Of a DNA stretch of 64,000 bases, positions 56,242 to 64,000 are shown in pieces. The notes beneath the pieces were generated by a model that worked only from the letters and a program-made list of their open reading frames with translations, ran no database searches and was not told the DNA's origin. The position numbers and the translations under genes were made by a program. The stretch's first letter is position 1. Each line of letters begins with the position of its first letter. The DNA comes from Bog-532 sp963732345 (lineage in GTDB: Bacteria > Actinomycetota > Actinomycetes > Streptosporangiales > Streptosporangiaceae): positions 124,001 to 188,000 of the forward strand of contig CAVSZI010000013.1 of NCBI GenBank assembly GCA_963732345.1, written 5' to 3'.

Positions 56242-59200
56242 ATGAGACGCGCAAAAGATCTTCTGCGTCGCGGCCGGGCCGCGGATGAGCAGAATTCCAG
56301 TACACGGGGGTCTCGCACCCAGGCACAGGAAAACCGGTGGCTTCGCCGGCTTACCGGCTACTGCTGGCGTTACCGTCGCAGCTTCATCCTCGCCCTGGGC
56401 GGCGCGCTGGTGGCCACCGTCGTGACGGCGATCATCCCGCTGATCCAGCGGGACATCATCGACAACGTCATCGTCAAGCACACCCAGTCGATCTGGCCGC
56501 TGGCCATCGCGCTGCTGGGCGCCGCGGCGGTGAACTTCGGGGCCGCCTTCGTGCGCCGCTATTCCGGCGGCAAGCTGTCCCTTGACGTGCAGCACGACCT
56601 GCGCACCGAAATGCTCGGGGCGCTGTCCCGGCTGGACGGCGCGCGGCAGGACGAGATCCACACCGGCCAGCTCGTGAGCCGGTCGATCTCCGACATCAAC
56701 ATGATCCAGGGGCTGCTGTCGTTCCTCCCGATCACCATCGGCGGCGCGCTGCTGTTCGTCGTCTCGATCGGCATCATGCTGGCCCTGTCGCCGCTGCTGA
56801 CCCTGGTGGCCCTGGCGGTGGCGCCGGCGCTGTGGGCCATCGCGCTCCGCTCCCGGCGCAAGCTCTTCCCGGCCAGCTGGCACGCCCAGCAGCAGTCGGG
56901 CGAGGTCGCCGCCATCGTCGACGAGAGCGTCGGCGGGGTCCGCGTGGTCAAGGGCTTCGGGCAGGAAGACCAGGAACTGGGGCGGATGGAGGGCGCAAGC
57001 GCGCACCTGTACGCCTCCCGGGTCCGGCTCGCGCGCCTGATGGCCCGGTTCAACCCCGCGCTGCAGGCCGTTCCCTCCCTCGGCCAGGTCGGGGTGCTGG
57101 CCCTCGGCGGCTGGCTGGCCATCCAGGGCTCCATCAGCCTCGGAACGTTCCTGGCCTTCTCCACCTACCTCGCCATGATGTCCGGCCCGGTCCGGATGCT
57201 CACCGCCCTGGTCACCATCGGGCAGGAGGCGCGGGCCAGCGTCATCCGCGTGCTGGAGGTCATCGACTCCCGGCCCGTGATCACCGATAAGCCCGGCGTG
57301 GTGCCGCTGCCGGCCGATGCGGCCGGGATCGAGTTCGACGACGCCCAGTTCGGCTACGTGCCCTCCGAACCGGTGCTGCGCGGCCTGTCGCTGCGCGTCG
57401 ACCCGGGCGAGACCGTCGCGGTCGTCGGCACCTCCGGCTCGGGCAAGTCGACGATCTCACTGCTGCTGCCGCGCTTCTACGACGTGAGCGGGGGCGCCGT
57501 CCGGGTGGGCGGCCACGACGTGCGGGACGTGACTGCCGATTCGCTGCGCGCATCCATCGGGCTCGTCATGGAGGACAGCTTCCTGTTCTCCGACACCGTA
57601 CGGGCCAACATCGCCTACGGCCGGCCGGACGCCACCCACGAGCAGATCCTCGCCGCCGCGCGCGCCGCCGAGGCGGACGAATTCATCACCGAGCTCTCGC
57701 AGGGCTACGACACCGTGATCGGTGAGCAGGGCCTCACCCTGTCCGGCGGCCAGCGGCAGCGCGTCGCCCTGGCGCGGGCCCTGATCACCGATCCACGGCT
57801 CCTGCTGCTGGACGACGCGACCTCGGCCATCGACCCGCGGCTGGAGGCGGAGATCCACGCCACCCTGAGCCGGGTGATGCAGGGCCGGACCACCCTGCTC
57901 ATCGCGCACCGCCGGTCCACGCTGAACCTGGCCGACCGGATCGCGGTGCTCGACAACGGGCAGGTGGCCGACTTCGGCACGCACACGGAGCTCACCGACC
58001 GCTGCCCGCTCTACCGGCTGCTGCTGTCCGGCCCGGGTGACGACGTAGAGGGCATCGACGCCGGCGAGCTGGCCTACTACGAGAACGACGAGGCGCCGTC
58101 GGCCGCGCTGAACGCCCAGGTGACTCCAGAGCTGTGGGATGCGGCCAAGGCGCCGGCCGGCTCGGCGCGCGGGCAGGACCACACGGGCGCCGGCGGCGGC
58201 CACGGATTCCACGGCGCCATGGGTGACATGCCGCCCACCCCCGAACTGCTCGCCCAGGTCGACGCGCTGCCGCCCGCCCGCGATGTGCCCCAGGTCAGCC
58301 AGGAGCAAGCCCGCGCCGGGGACCGTCACTTCACCCTGACCAAACTGCTGCGGCCGCTCGCCGTGGCCATGCTGGCCGGGCTGATCCTCGACGGCCTCGA
58401 CGCGCTCGCTACCCTGGCGCTGCCCGCCCTGGTGCGCAACGGCATCGATAACGGCGTCCAGGCGAAGGCGTTCGGCGCCATTGTGGTGGTGTCCATCATC
58501 GGGCTGGCCATCGTCTTCGCCGACTGGCTGGTCAACATCGCCGAAACGCTGGTCGTGGGGCGCAACGGCGAACGGCTGCTGTACACGCTGCGGGTGAAGA
58601 TCTTCGCCCAGCTCCAGCGGCTCGGCCTGGACTTCTACGAGCGTGAGCTGGCCGGGCGGATCATGACCCGGATGACCACCGACGTCGACGCGCTGTCCTC
58701 GTTCTTCCAGACCGGCCTGATCACCATGGTCAGCTCGCTGATGACGTTCTTCGGCGTGCTGATCGCGCTGCTCATCATCAACATCAGGCTGGGCCTGGTG
58801 GTGCTGTGCATCCTGCCGGTGCTCGTCGTCGCGACCGTGGTCTTCCGCTCCCGGTCGGCCCGCGCCTACCAGGACGCGCGGGAAAAGGTCAGCGTGGTCA
58901 ACGCGGACTTCGCGGAGAACGTGGCCGGCCTGCGGGTCACCCAGGCGTACCGGCGGGAGGACCAGAACCAGGCCCGTTTCGCCCAGCGCAGCGACTCCTA
59001 CCGGACGGCGCGGATGCGGGCCCAGCGCCTGATCGCGCTGTACTTCCCGTTCGTGCAGTCGCTGTCCACGGTGGCCGGCGCGATCGTGCTGATCGTCGCG
59101 ACCGGTGAGGTCCGCAGCGGGGCACTCCAAGTTGGTGCCCTGATCGCCTACCTGCTCTACATCGACATGGTGTTCGCGCCGGTCCAGGAGATGTCGCAGG

Positions 59201-60057
59201 TATTCGACGGCTACCAGCAGGCGGTTGTCGGGCTGCGGCGGATCAAGGACCTGCTGCTGCTGCGGACGTCCACTCCCCCGGCCGCCCGGCCCCTCCCGGT
59301 GACGCGGCTGGAGGGCCGGATCGAGCTGCGCGAGGTGCGCTTCGGCTACGAGACCGCGAACCGGGACGCCATCAACGGGGTGAATCTCGTGATCGAGCCC
59401 GGCGAGACGGTCGCGCTGGTCGGGCAGACCGGAGCCGGCAAGTCGACGCTGGTCAAGCTCATCGCGCGGTTCTACGACGTCACCGGGGGCGCGGTCCTCG
59501 TCGACGGGGTGGACGTCCGCTCCTACGACCTGGCGCAGTACCGGCACCGCCTCGGCGTCGTCCCGCAGGAGGCGTACCTCTTCGCCGGGACGGTCCGGGA
59601 TGCCATCGCCTACGGGCGGCCCGCGGCGACCGACGCGGAGGTCGAGGCGGCGGCCCGCTCGGTGGGCGCGCACGAGATGATCGCGCGGCTGCCGGGCGGC
59701 TACTACCACCCCATCGCCGAGCGCGGCCGGAACCTGTCGGCCGGGCAGCGGCAGTTGCTCGCCCTGGCCCGGGCGCAGCTCGTCGACCCGGACATTCTGC
59801 TGCTGGACGAGGCGACCGCCGCGCTCGACCTGGCCTCGGAGGCCGCGGTCAACCGCGCCACCGAACAGCTGACCTCCCGGCGGACGACCATCGTGGTGGC
59901 CCACCGGCTGACCACGGCGGCCGCTGCGGACCGGATCGTCGTCATGGACGGCGGCCTGATCGCCGAGATCGGCACCCACGCGGACCTCGCGGCCGCGGGC
60001 GGCACCTACGCGGAACTCTGGGAAGCCTTCACCGGCGACTCCGAACTAGTCGCCTGA
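56242..60057 (+). CDS. Fused heterodimer-type ABC exporter (TMD-NBD-TMD-NBD)
   Basis: 1271 aa from the ATG at 56242; upstream starts to 56194 are possible. Each half has six membrane helices and a nucleotide-binding domain. NBD1: Walker A GTSGSGKS (396-403), Glu444 in place of the Q-loop Gln, LSGGQ (500-504), and Asp525 where the catalytic Glu should be. NBD2: Walker A GQTGAGKS (1061-1068), Gln1109, a changed signature LSAGQ (1165-1169), and catalytic Glu1190. So one composite ATP site is degenerate and one canonical, as in TM287/288-type exporters. A Gly/His/Pro-rich linker of about 80 residues joins the halves. Similar fused exporters (mycobacterial Rv0194) export drugs. Divergent to sbcD. 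Confidence 0.93.
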   Translation: MRRAKDLLRRGRAADEQNSSTRGSRTQAQENRWLRRLTGYCWRYRRSFILALGGALVATVVTAIIPLIQRDIIDNVIVKHTQSIWPLAIALLGAAAVNFGAAFVRRYSGGKLSLDVQHDLRTEMLGALSRLDGARQDEIHTGQLVSRSISDINMIQGLLSFLPITIGGALLFVVSIGIMLALSPLLTLVALAVAPALWAIALRSRRKLFPASWHAQQQSGEVAAIVDESVGGVRVVKGFGQEDQELGRMEGASAHLYASRVRLARLMARFNPALQAVPSLGQVGVLALGGWLAIQGSISLGTFLAFSTYLAMMSGPVRMLTALVTIGQEARASVIRVLEVIDSRPVITDKPGVVPLPADAAGIEFDDAQFGYVPSEPVLRGLSLRVDPGETVAVVGTSGSGKSTISLLLPRFYDVSGGAVRVGGHDVRDVTADSLRASIGLVMEDSFLFSDTVRANIAYGRPDATHEQILAAARAAEADEFITELSQGYDTVIGEQGLTLSGGQRQRVALARALITDPRLLLLDDATSAIDPRLEAEIHATLSRVMQGRTTLLIAHRRSTLNLADRIAVLDNGQVADFGTHTELTDRCPLYRLLLSGPGDDVEGIDAGELAYYENDEAPSAALNAQVTPELWDAAKAPAGSARGQDHTGAGGGHGFHGAMGDMPPTPELLAQVDALPPARDVPQVSQEQARAGDRHFTLTKLLRPLAVAMLAGLILDGLDALATLALPALVRNGIDNGVQAKAFGAIVVVSIIGLAIVFADWLVNIAETLVVGRNGERLLYTLRVKIFAQLQRLGLDFYERELAGRIMTRMTTDVDALSSFFQTGLITMVSSLMTFFGVLIALLIINIRLGLVVLCILPVLVVATVVFRSRSARAYQDAREKVSVVNADFAENVAGLRVTQAYRREDQNQARFAQRSDSYRTARMRAQRLIALYFPFVQSLSTVAGAIVLIVATGEVRSGALQVGALIAYLLYIDMVFAPVQEMSQVFDGYQQAVVGLRRIKDLLLLRTSTPPAARPLPVTRLEGRIELREVRFGYETANRDAINGVNLVIEPGETVALVGQTGAGKSTLVKLIARFYDVTGGAVLVDGVDVRSYDLAQYRHRLGVVPQEAYLFAGTVRDAIAYGRPAATDAEVEAAARSVGAHEMIARLPGGYYHPIAERGRNLSAGQRQLLALARAQLVDPDILLLDEATAALDLASEAAVNRATEQLTSRRTTIVVAHRLTTAAAADRIVVMDGGLIAEIGTHADLAAAGGTYAELWEAFTGDSELVA

Positions 60058-60197
60058 TCCCGGCTCCCGCTCCCCGGCTTCCCGGCTCCCCGGCCACCGC
60101 GACGGCGCGGAGCGCCCGCGAGGCGGCGGAAGCGCCTCTGCCCTGGTCCACCCGGGAAACCCAGCGCAGGGGCTGCGGTGAGTGCCACCATGGAGCC

Positions 60198-61436
60198 GTG
60201 TATGGGCTGGTGTACCAGGCGCTGCGGCGTCTCCCGGCGGAGACGGCGCACGCGGCCGGGTTCTGGCTGATCCGCGTCGCGGGCGCGATGCCGGGCGGGA
60301 ACTGGCTGCTGCGGCGGTGGTGCACGCCGCGCGACCCGGTGCTCCGGGTAAGCGCGCTCGGGCTCGACCTGCCGGGGCCGCTGGGACTGGCCGCCGGGTT
60401 CGACAAGGACGCCCGGGGCGCCGACGCACTCGGCGCGCTCGGGTTCGCGTTCGTGGAGGTCGGCACGGTGACGGCCCAGGCTCAGCCGGGTAATCCGCGA
60501 CCCCGGATGTTCCGGCTGCCGGCCGACCGGGCGCTGATCAACCGGATGGGCTTCAACAACGCGGGGGCGGCGGTCGCGGCGGAACGCCTGCAGCGGCGCG
60601 CGGACCGGATCCGCCGGGCGCGGCGGGCCAGGCGAGCGAGGTGGGCCCGGCGGACCCGGGGCGGCTCCCCTCCGGTAGCCGTCGGGGTCAACATCGGCAA
60701 GACAAAGGTGGTGCCGCCGGAGAAGGCGATCGCGGATTACGTGGCCAGCGCCCGGCTGGTCGCCGGGGTGGCCGGCTACGTCGTGGTCAACGTCAGCTCG
60801 CCCAACACGCCCGGCCTGCGTGACCTTCAGGCGGTGTCGTCGCTGCGGCCGCTGCTGACGGCGGTGCGGGAGGCGCTCGACGACGCCGTACGCGGCGTGC
60901 CCGGTGCCGGGAGCGGCACGGCCGGTGATCCGGAAGGCGAGACCGGGATTACTCGCCGGGTGCCGCTGCTGGTCAAGATCGCACCGGACCTGGCCGACGG
61001 CGACGTCGACGCGATCGCGGACCTGGCGGTGGAACTCGGCCTGGACGGGATCATCGCCACCAACACCACGATCGCGCGGCCGGGCCTGGCCAGCGACCCG
61101 GCGGAGGTCGCCGCCGCGGGCGCCGGAGGGCTGTCCGGCGCGCCGCTGCGGCCGCGGGCGCTGGAGGTGCTGCGCCGCCTGCATACCCGGGCCGGGGACC
61201 GGCTTGTCCTCATCGCGGCCGGGGGGATCGAGACGGCCGACGACGCCTGGGAGCGCATCGCCGCGGGCGCCACGCTCGTCCAGGCGTACACCGGTTTCAT
61301 CTACGGGGGCCCGCGGTGGCCGCGCCGGCTCCAGGACGACCTGGCCCGCCAAGCGCGCGCCGCCGGGCTGACCTCGATCAGCGAGGCCCGCGGAACCGAG
61401 GTGGCGCCGCGCACTCAGACCGGCCAGTCCAGCTGA
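60198..61436 (+). CDS. pyrD: Quinone-dependent dihydroorotate dehydrogenase
   Basis: 412 aa, GTG start. Class 2 enzyme of pyrimidine synthesis, oxidising dihydroorotate with quinone at the membrane. The N-terminal helix MYGLVYQALRRLPAETAHAA is the quinone/membrane element. LAAGFDKDARGADAL binds FMN, FVEVGTVTAQAQPGNPRPRM and NRMGFNNAG follow, NVSSPNTPGLRDL holds the catalytic Ser201, and IATNTTI and LIAAGGIETADDA are FMN-phosphate motifs. Odd feature: an Arg-rich insertion (about 133-155, RRADRIRRARRARRARWARR). The C-terminus is extended by about 25 residues. Confidence 0.93.
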   Translation: MYGLVYQALRRLPAETAHAAGFWLIRVAGAMPGGNWLLRRWCTPRDPVLRVSALGLDLPGPLGLAAGFDKDARGADALGALGFAFVEVGTVTAQAQPGNPRPRMFRLPADRALINRMGFNNAGAAVAAERLQRRADRIRRARRARRARWARRTRGGSPPVAVGVNIGKTKVVPPEKAIADYVASARLVAGVAGYVVVNVSSPNTPGLRDLQAVSSLRPLLTAVREALDDAVRGVPGAGSGTAGDPEGETGITRRVPLLVKIAPDLADGDVDAIADLAVELGLDGIIATNTTIARPGLASDPAEVAAAGAGGLSGAPLRPRALEVLRRLHTRAGDRLVLIAAGGIETADDAWERIAAGATLVQAYTGFIYGGPRWPRRLQDDLARQARAAGLTSISEARGTEVAPRTQTGQSS

Positions 61437-61658
61437 TCGCGGGGGACGCCCTGGATGCGGCCGTGCGCCTGGGCCTCGGCCCGTCCCGCCGCGTCACCTC
61501 GCGGGCAGCGGAAGATCTGCGCCCGGCTGCGCCCCCCGGACATCGAGTGGTCCGTCCAGCCGGGACCCGGCCGGAGGCCGGGCCAGGACCCGACCTAGGG
61601 TCGGGCTGGGACCCGAACTGCAGCCGGGCCGGGACGGATGAGACGGGCGGGGAATTTC
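61437..61658. other. pyrD-map intergenic region with hairpin
   Basis: 222 bases without a gene. CCCGACC-TAG-GGTCGGG (61589-61605) is a perfect seven-bp hairpin with a three-base loop. It could terminate pyrD transcription; repeats of GGACCCGAMC-like sequence flank it. Confidence 0.45.
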
Positions 61659-62438
61659 GTGATTGAACTCAAGACGCCGGATGAGATCGAGGCCATGCGC
61701 GCCGCGGGGATCGTGGTCGCCGACGCGCTGGCCGCGGTGCGGGCCGAGGCGCTGGTCGGCGTATCGCTGACCGCGCTGGATCAGGTGGCACGGGATGTGC
61801 TCGCCGACGCCGGCGCGTCCTCGCCGTTCCTCAACTACCGGCCCAGCTTCGCGCACAAGCCGTTCCCGGCGGTGATCTGCACGTCGGTCAACGACGCCGT
61901 GCTGCACGGCATCCCGGACCGCTACCGGCTGCGCGACGGTGACCTGCTCAGCATCGACTTCGGCGCGGTCCTGGACGGGTGGGCCGGTGACGCCGCCATG
62001 TCGTTCAGCGTGGGCCAGCCCCGGCGCGCCGACCAGGAGCTGATCGGGACGGCCGAGACGGCGCTGGCGGCGGGCATCGCGGCGGTCGCCGCAGGGGCCA
62101 GGATCGGCGACATCTCCGCCGCCATCGGCCGGGTCGGGCGGGCCGGGGGCTACGGGATCAACACCGACTTCGGCGGGCACGGGGTCGGCCACGCCATGCA
62201 CGAGCCGCCCTCCGTCCCGAACGAGGGGCGCCCCGGCCGCGGAGTTCGGCTGCAGCCGGGCCTGGTCATCGCGATCGAGCCCTGGTTCCTGGGCGGCGGT
62301 CACGACGAGTACCGCGTCGACCCGGACGGCTGGACCCTGCGCAGTGCTGACGGCTCACGCGGGGCGCACGTCGAGCACACGGTGGCGATCACGGCCGACG
62401 GCCCGCGCGTCCTGACCGCCCCGCTCGGCGCGCCATGA
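61659..62438 (+). CDS. map: Methionine aminopeptidase, type I
   Basis: 259 aa from the GTG at 61659 (VIELKTPDEIEAMRAAGIVV), with GGCGGGG upstream. Removes the initiator Met from nascent proteins. Metal ligands: Asp of LLSIDFGAVLDGWAGDAAMS (two Asp), His in GGHGVGHAMHEPP, Glu in AIEPWF and Glu in GAHVEHTVAI. NYRPSFAHKPFPAVICTSVN is the substrate-binding loop. It lacks the N-terminal SH3/zinc extension of MapB-type enzymes. Probably one of several paralogues in the genome. Confidence 0.93.
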   Translation: MIELKTPDEIEAMRAAGIVVADALAAVRAEALVGVSLTALDQVARDVLADAGASSPFLNYRPSFAHKPFPAVICTSVNDAVLHGIPDRYRLRDGDLLSIDFGAVLDGWAGDAAMSFSVGQPRRADQELIGTAETALAAGIAAVAAGARIGDISAAIGRVGRAGGYGINTDFGGHGVGHAMHEPPSVPNEGRPGRGVRLQPGLVIAIEPWFLGGGHDEYRVDPDGWTLRSADGSRGAHVEHTVAITADGPRVLTAPLGAP

Positions 62439-62635
62439 GCTGACCGCGCGCCCGGCGTACGCTCAGGACTCTGACGGGAGGAGCTCCTGATGCCTGGGCG
62501 GCACCGTCGCCGACGCCGGCGGAATACGAGCCAGCCCAGCAGGTGGACCCGGCGGTCGTCGCCGACATCGCCGACTGGCCGCTCACGACCGGACGCTCCG
62601 CTGGATTTACCTGACGCCTATCCCGCCGTTGCGGG
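62439..62635. other. Spacer with possible gene tail
   Basis: A plus-strand frame reads PAEYEPAQQVDPAVVADIAD then WPLTTGRSAGFT and a stop near 62611, with good codon character but no start. Probably the end of a lost gene; family not recognised. Confidence 0.3.
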
Positions 62636-63274
62636 TCACGGCGCCTGGGGGCGGCCGGCGCGGGCGAGGACGGCGGGGTCGCCCGTGGCCGACAGGCCGG
62701 CGGAGCGGGCGTCTTTCAGGGTGAGCTTGCCCACGAGCACGCCCATGATGAGGCGGGGCTCGCCGGCCAGGGTGAGGTCCGGGGCAGGCGGGATCCCCTT
62801 GCGCAGCTCGACCTGGCCGTGGCCGACGACGATGTGCACGGGCGCCTCCCCGGCGTCGAGGCCGATGGTCACGTCCGGGGCATCGGGGTCGGTATCGCTG
62901 AGGTAGTTCTCGGTGGGGAAGGTGAACCAGTTGGAGCGGAAGGCATCTGAGCCGTCCGCGGTGACCATGAGGTCAACGCCCCAGCGCCCGAGCGCGTAGA
63001 GCACGTCCTTGAGGGCCCGGCCGCGATCGGTCAGCTCGAAGAGCGTGGTCGCGATCGGCGGCGGGGCGGCCGCGCGGCTGATCAGGCCGGCCGCTTCCAG
63101 CTCCTTGAGCCTGGCCGACAGGAGGTTCGACGCGACGCCGGGCAGGCCGGCCCGAAGGTCGGTGTAGCGGCACGGACCCTGCGTGAGGAGCTCACGCACG
63201 ATCAGCAGGGTCCAGCGATCACCGACGACATCGAGGGCTCTGGCCACCGAGCAGTACTGGCCGTACGACTTCAT
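62636..63274 (-). CDS. HxlR-family transcriptional regulator with C-terminal SCP2-like domain
   Basis: 212 aa. The N-terminal HxlR winged helix has CSVARALDVVGDRWTLLIVR, then GPCRYTDLRAGLPGVASNLL and SARLKELEAAGLI. C-terminal residues 115-205 resemble a sterol-carrier/alkyl-sulfatase-like domain (VTIGLDAGEAPVHIVVGHGQ), seen fused to HxlR in actinobacteria. It probably senses a small hydrophobic ligand and represses the divergent MFS pump. The palindrome at 63282-63300 lies 8 bases upstream of its start. Confidence 0.9.
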   Translation of the reverse strand: MKSYGQYCSVARALDVVGDRWTLLIVRELLTQGPCRYTDLRAGLPGVASNLLSARLKELEAAGLISRAAAPPPIATTLFELTDRGRALKDVLYALGRWGVDLMVTADGSDAFRSNWFTFPTENYLSDTDPDAPDVTIGLDAGEAPVHIVVGHGQVELRKGIPPAPDLTLAGEPRLIMGVLVGKLTLKDARSAGLSATGDPAVLARAGRPQAP

Positions 63275-63281
63275 TCTCCCG

Positions 63282-63300
63282 ATTCTAGTACGACTAGAAT
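63282..63300. promoter_or_regulatory. HxlR-type operator palindrome
   Basis: ATTCTAGT-ACG-ACTAGAAT, a perfect 8+3+8 inverted repeat between the divergent HxlR regulator and the MFS gene. A second TTAACTAGATAC site (63307-63318) shares CTAG. Very likely the autoregulatory binding site. Confidence 0.75.
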
Positions 63301-63354
63301 TGTTTGTTAACTAGATACTTGATTTTTTCAACCATGTGTCTTAGAAATTGAAGC

Positions 63355-64000
63355 ATGCCTCGAAAGACACTCATCCTGGTCTCCCTGCTGATCGCCGCGT
63401 TCGTCATCAACCTCGACACGACCATGGTCAACGTCGCGCTGCCCGCGCTGGAGCGCCAGCTGGGCGCGACCACCACACAGCTGCAATGGGTCGTGGACGC
63501 CTACAACCTGGTTTTCGCCGCGCTCCTGCTGAGCGCCGGCAACCTGAGCGACCGCCTGGGGCGCAGGCGCCTGCTCATCACCGGCCTGCTCGTCTTCGGC
63601 GCGGCCAGTGTCGCGGGCTCGTTCGCGACCGCGACCGGTGAGCTGATCGCAGCCCGGGCCGTGATGGGCCTAGGTGCGGCCCTGACGTTCCCCGCCACCT
63701 TGTCCCTGATCACCGGCACCTTCGTGGAGCGGCGGGAGCGGGCCAGGGCGATCGGCCTGTGGGGAGCGAGCGCCGGGGCGGCCATCGCCCTCGGGCCGAT
63801 CGCGGGCGGCTGGCTGCTGGACCGGTTCTCCTGGTCGAGCATCTTCGTGGCGATGGGCCCGGTGGCCTTCGCGGCGGTCGCGCTGGCCGCAGCGTTCGTG
63901 CCCGGTACGCGGGGCGACGGCGCGGGGAGGCTGGACGTCGGCGGCCTGGTCTCCTCGGCGGCGGCGATCGGTGTGCTGGTCTTCACCGTCATCGAGGCGC
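63355..64000 (+). CDS. DHA2-family MFS drug-efflux transporter (partial at window edge)
   Basis: First 215 codons of an EmrB/QacA-type transporter. Helix-1 motif FVINLDTTMVNVALPALERQ (motif D1), QWVVDAYNLVFAALLLSAGN, motif A SDRLGRRR, motif C region GLWGASAGAAIALGPIAGGW. About six membrane helices are visible before the edge; a complete protein would have 14. The ATG at 63355 lacks a clear ribosome-binding site. Proton-driven drug export is the family role; the regulator next door suggests inducible expression. Confidence 0.9.
   Translation, partial: MPRKTLILVSLLIAAFVINLDTTMVNVALPALERQLGATTTQLQWVVDAYNLVFAALLLSAGNLSDRLGRRRLLITGLLVFGAASVAGSFATATGELIAARAVMGLGAALTFPATLSLITGTFVERRERARAIGLWGASAGAAIALGPIAGGWLLDRFSWSSIFVAMGPVAFAAVALAAAFVPGTRGDGAGRLDVGGLVSSAAAIGVLVFTVIEA

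Noticed and set aside
57457..59979. 840-codon open frame antisense to the ABC exporter
   Set aside because: Composition is typical of an antisense shadow and the plus strand carries all ABC motifs.

Overview
The window is about 70% G+C. Its genes use GTG and TTG starts freely and belong to families typical of Actinomycetota: DUF4389, DUF6918, 13E12 and F420-type luciferase remnants, HxlR, MalT-like LuxR regulators, an actinobacterial-style FixABCX set and a fused ABC exporter. I read it as chromosome from a soil-type filamentous or Streptosporangiales-like actinomycete. The family level is inference. I saw no rRNA, tRNA, CRISPR array or origin.

Layout. (1) 0-10 kb: a membrane protein, an unrecognised 276-aa protein, a PAP2-kinase fusion, a stand-alone PAP2 phosphatase, and a P-type ATPase whose C-terminus runs antisense over a VapC remnant. 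(2) 9.7-24 kb: an accessory zone full of scars. It holds IS630, ISL3 and IS1634 remnants, one intact IS1182-family element with a 6-bp target duplication, an ABC transporter operon cut at both ends, and fragments of DUF1801, alpha/beta-hydrolase, SRPBCC, 13E12, SAM methyltransferase and LLM oxidoreductase genes. Intact genes here are a 2TM protein, a receiver/thioredoxin-reductase-like fusion and two DUF4389 membrane proteins. (3) 23.8-28.5 kb: two convergent MalT/LuxR ATP-dependent regulators. (4) 28.7-40.7 kb: a carbon-storage and beta-oxidation locus. It contains two small genes, a three-copy 28-bp repeat array, phaC, then acyl-CoA dehydrogenase-fixABCX on the minus strand, a divergent thiolase, and a minus-strand SDR reductase-acuC pair, with a 5'-truncated PHA depolymerase next to it. 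(5) 40.8-47 kb: an NmrA-like SDR, a methyltransferase, a frameshifted uvrA, and small membrane or lipoprotein genes. (6) 47.1-49.4 kb: an IS607-family element (serine recombinase plus TnpB) inserted at a GG inside a small GNAT gene. (7) 49.7-64 kb: housekeeping genes: a beta-hydroxyacid-type dehydrogenase, DUF6918, sbcCD, a fused ABC exporter, pyrD, map, and an HxlR regulator divergent from a DHA2 MFS pump that runs off the right edge.

How it fits together. Thiolase (acetyl-CoA to acetoacetyl-CoA), the SDR reductase (to 3-hydroxybutyryl-CoA) and PhaC (polymer) make a complete PHB route within 11 kb. Acyl-CoA dehydrogenase with FixABCX could feed electrons from acyl-CoA oxidation to quinone or a low-potential acceptor. 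Several genes (uvrA, a DUF1269 gene, the ISL3 transposase) are broken only by single-base shifts in G/C-rich runs, so consensus error must be excluded before calling them dead.
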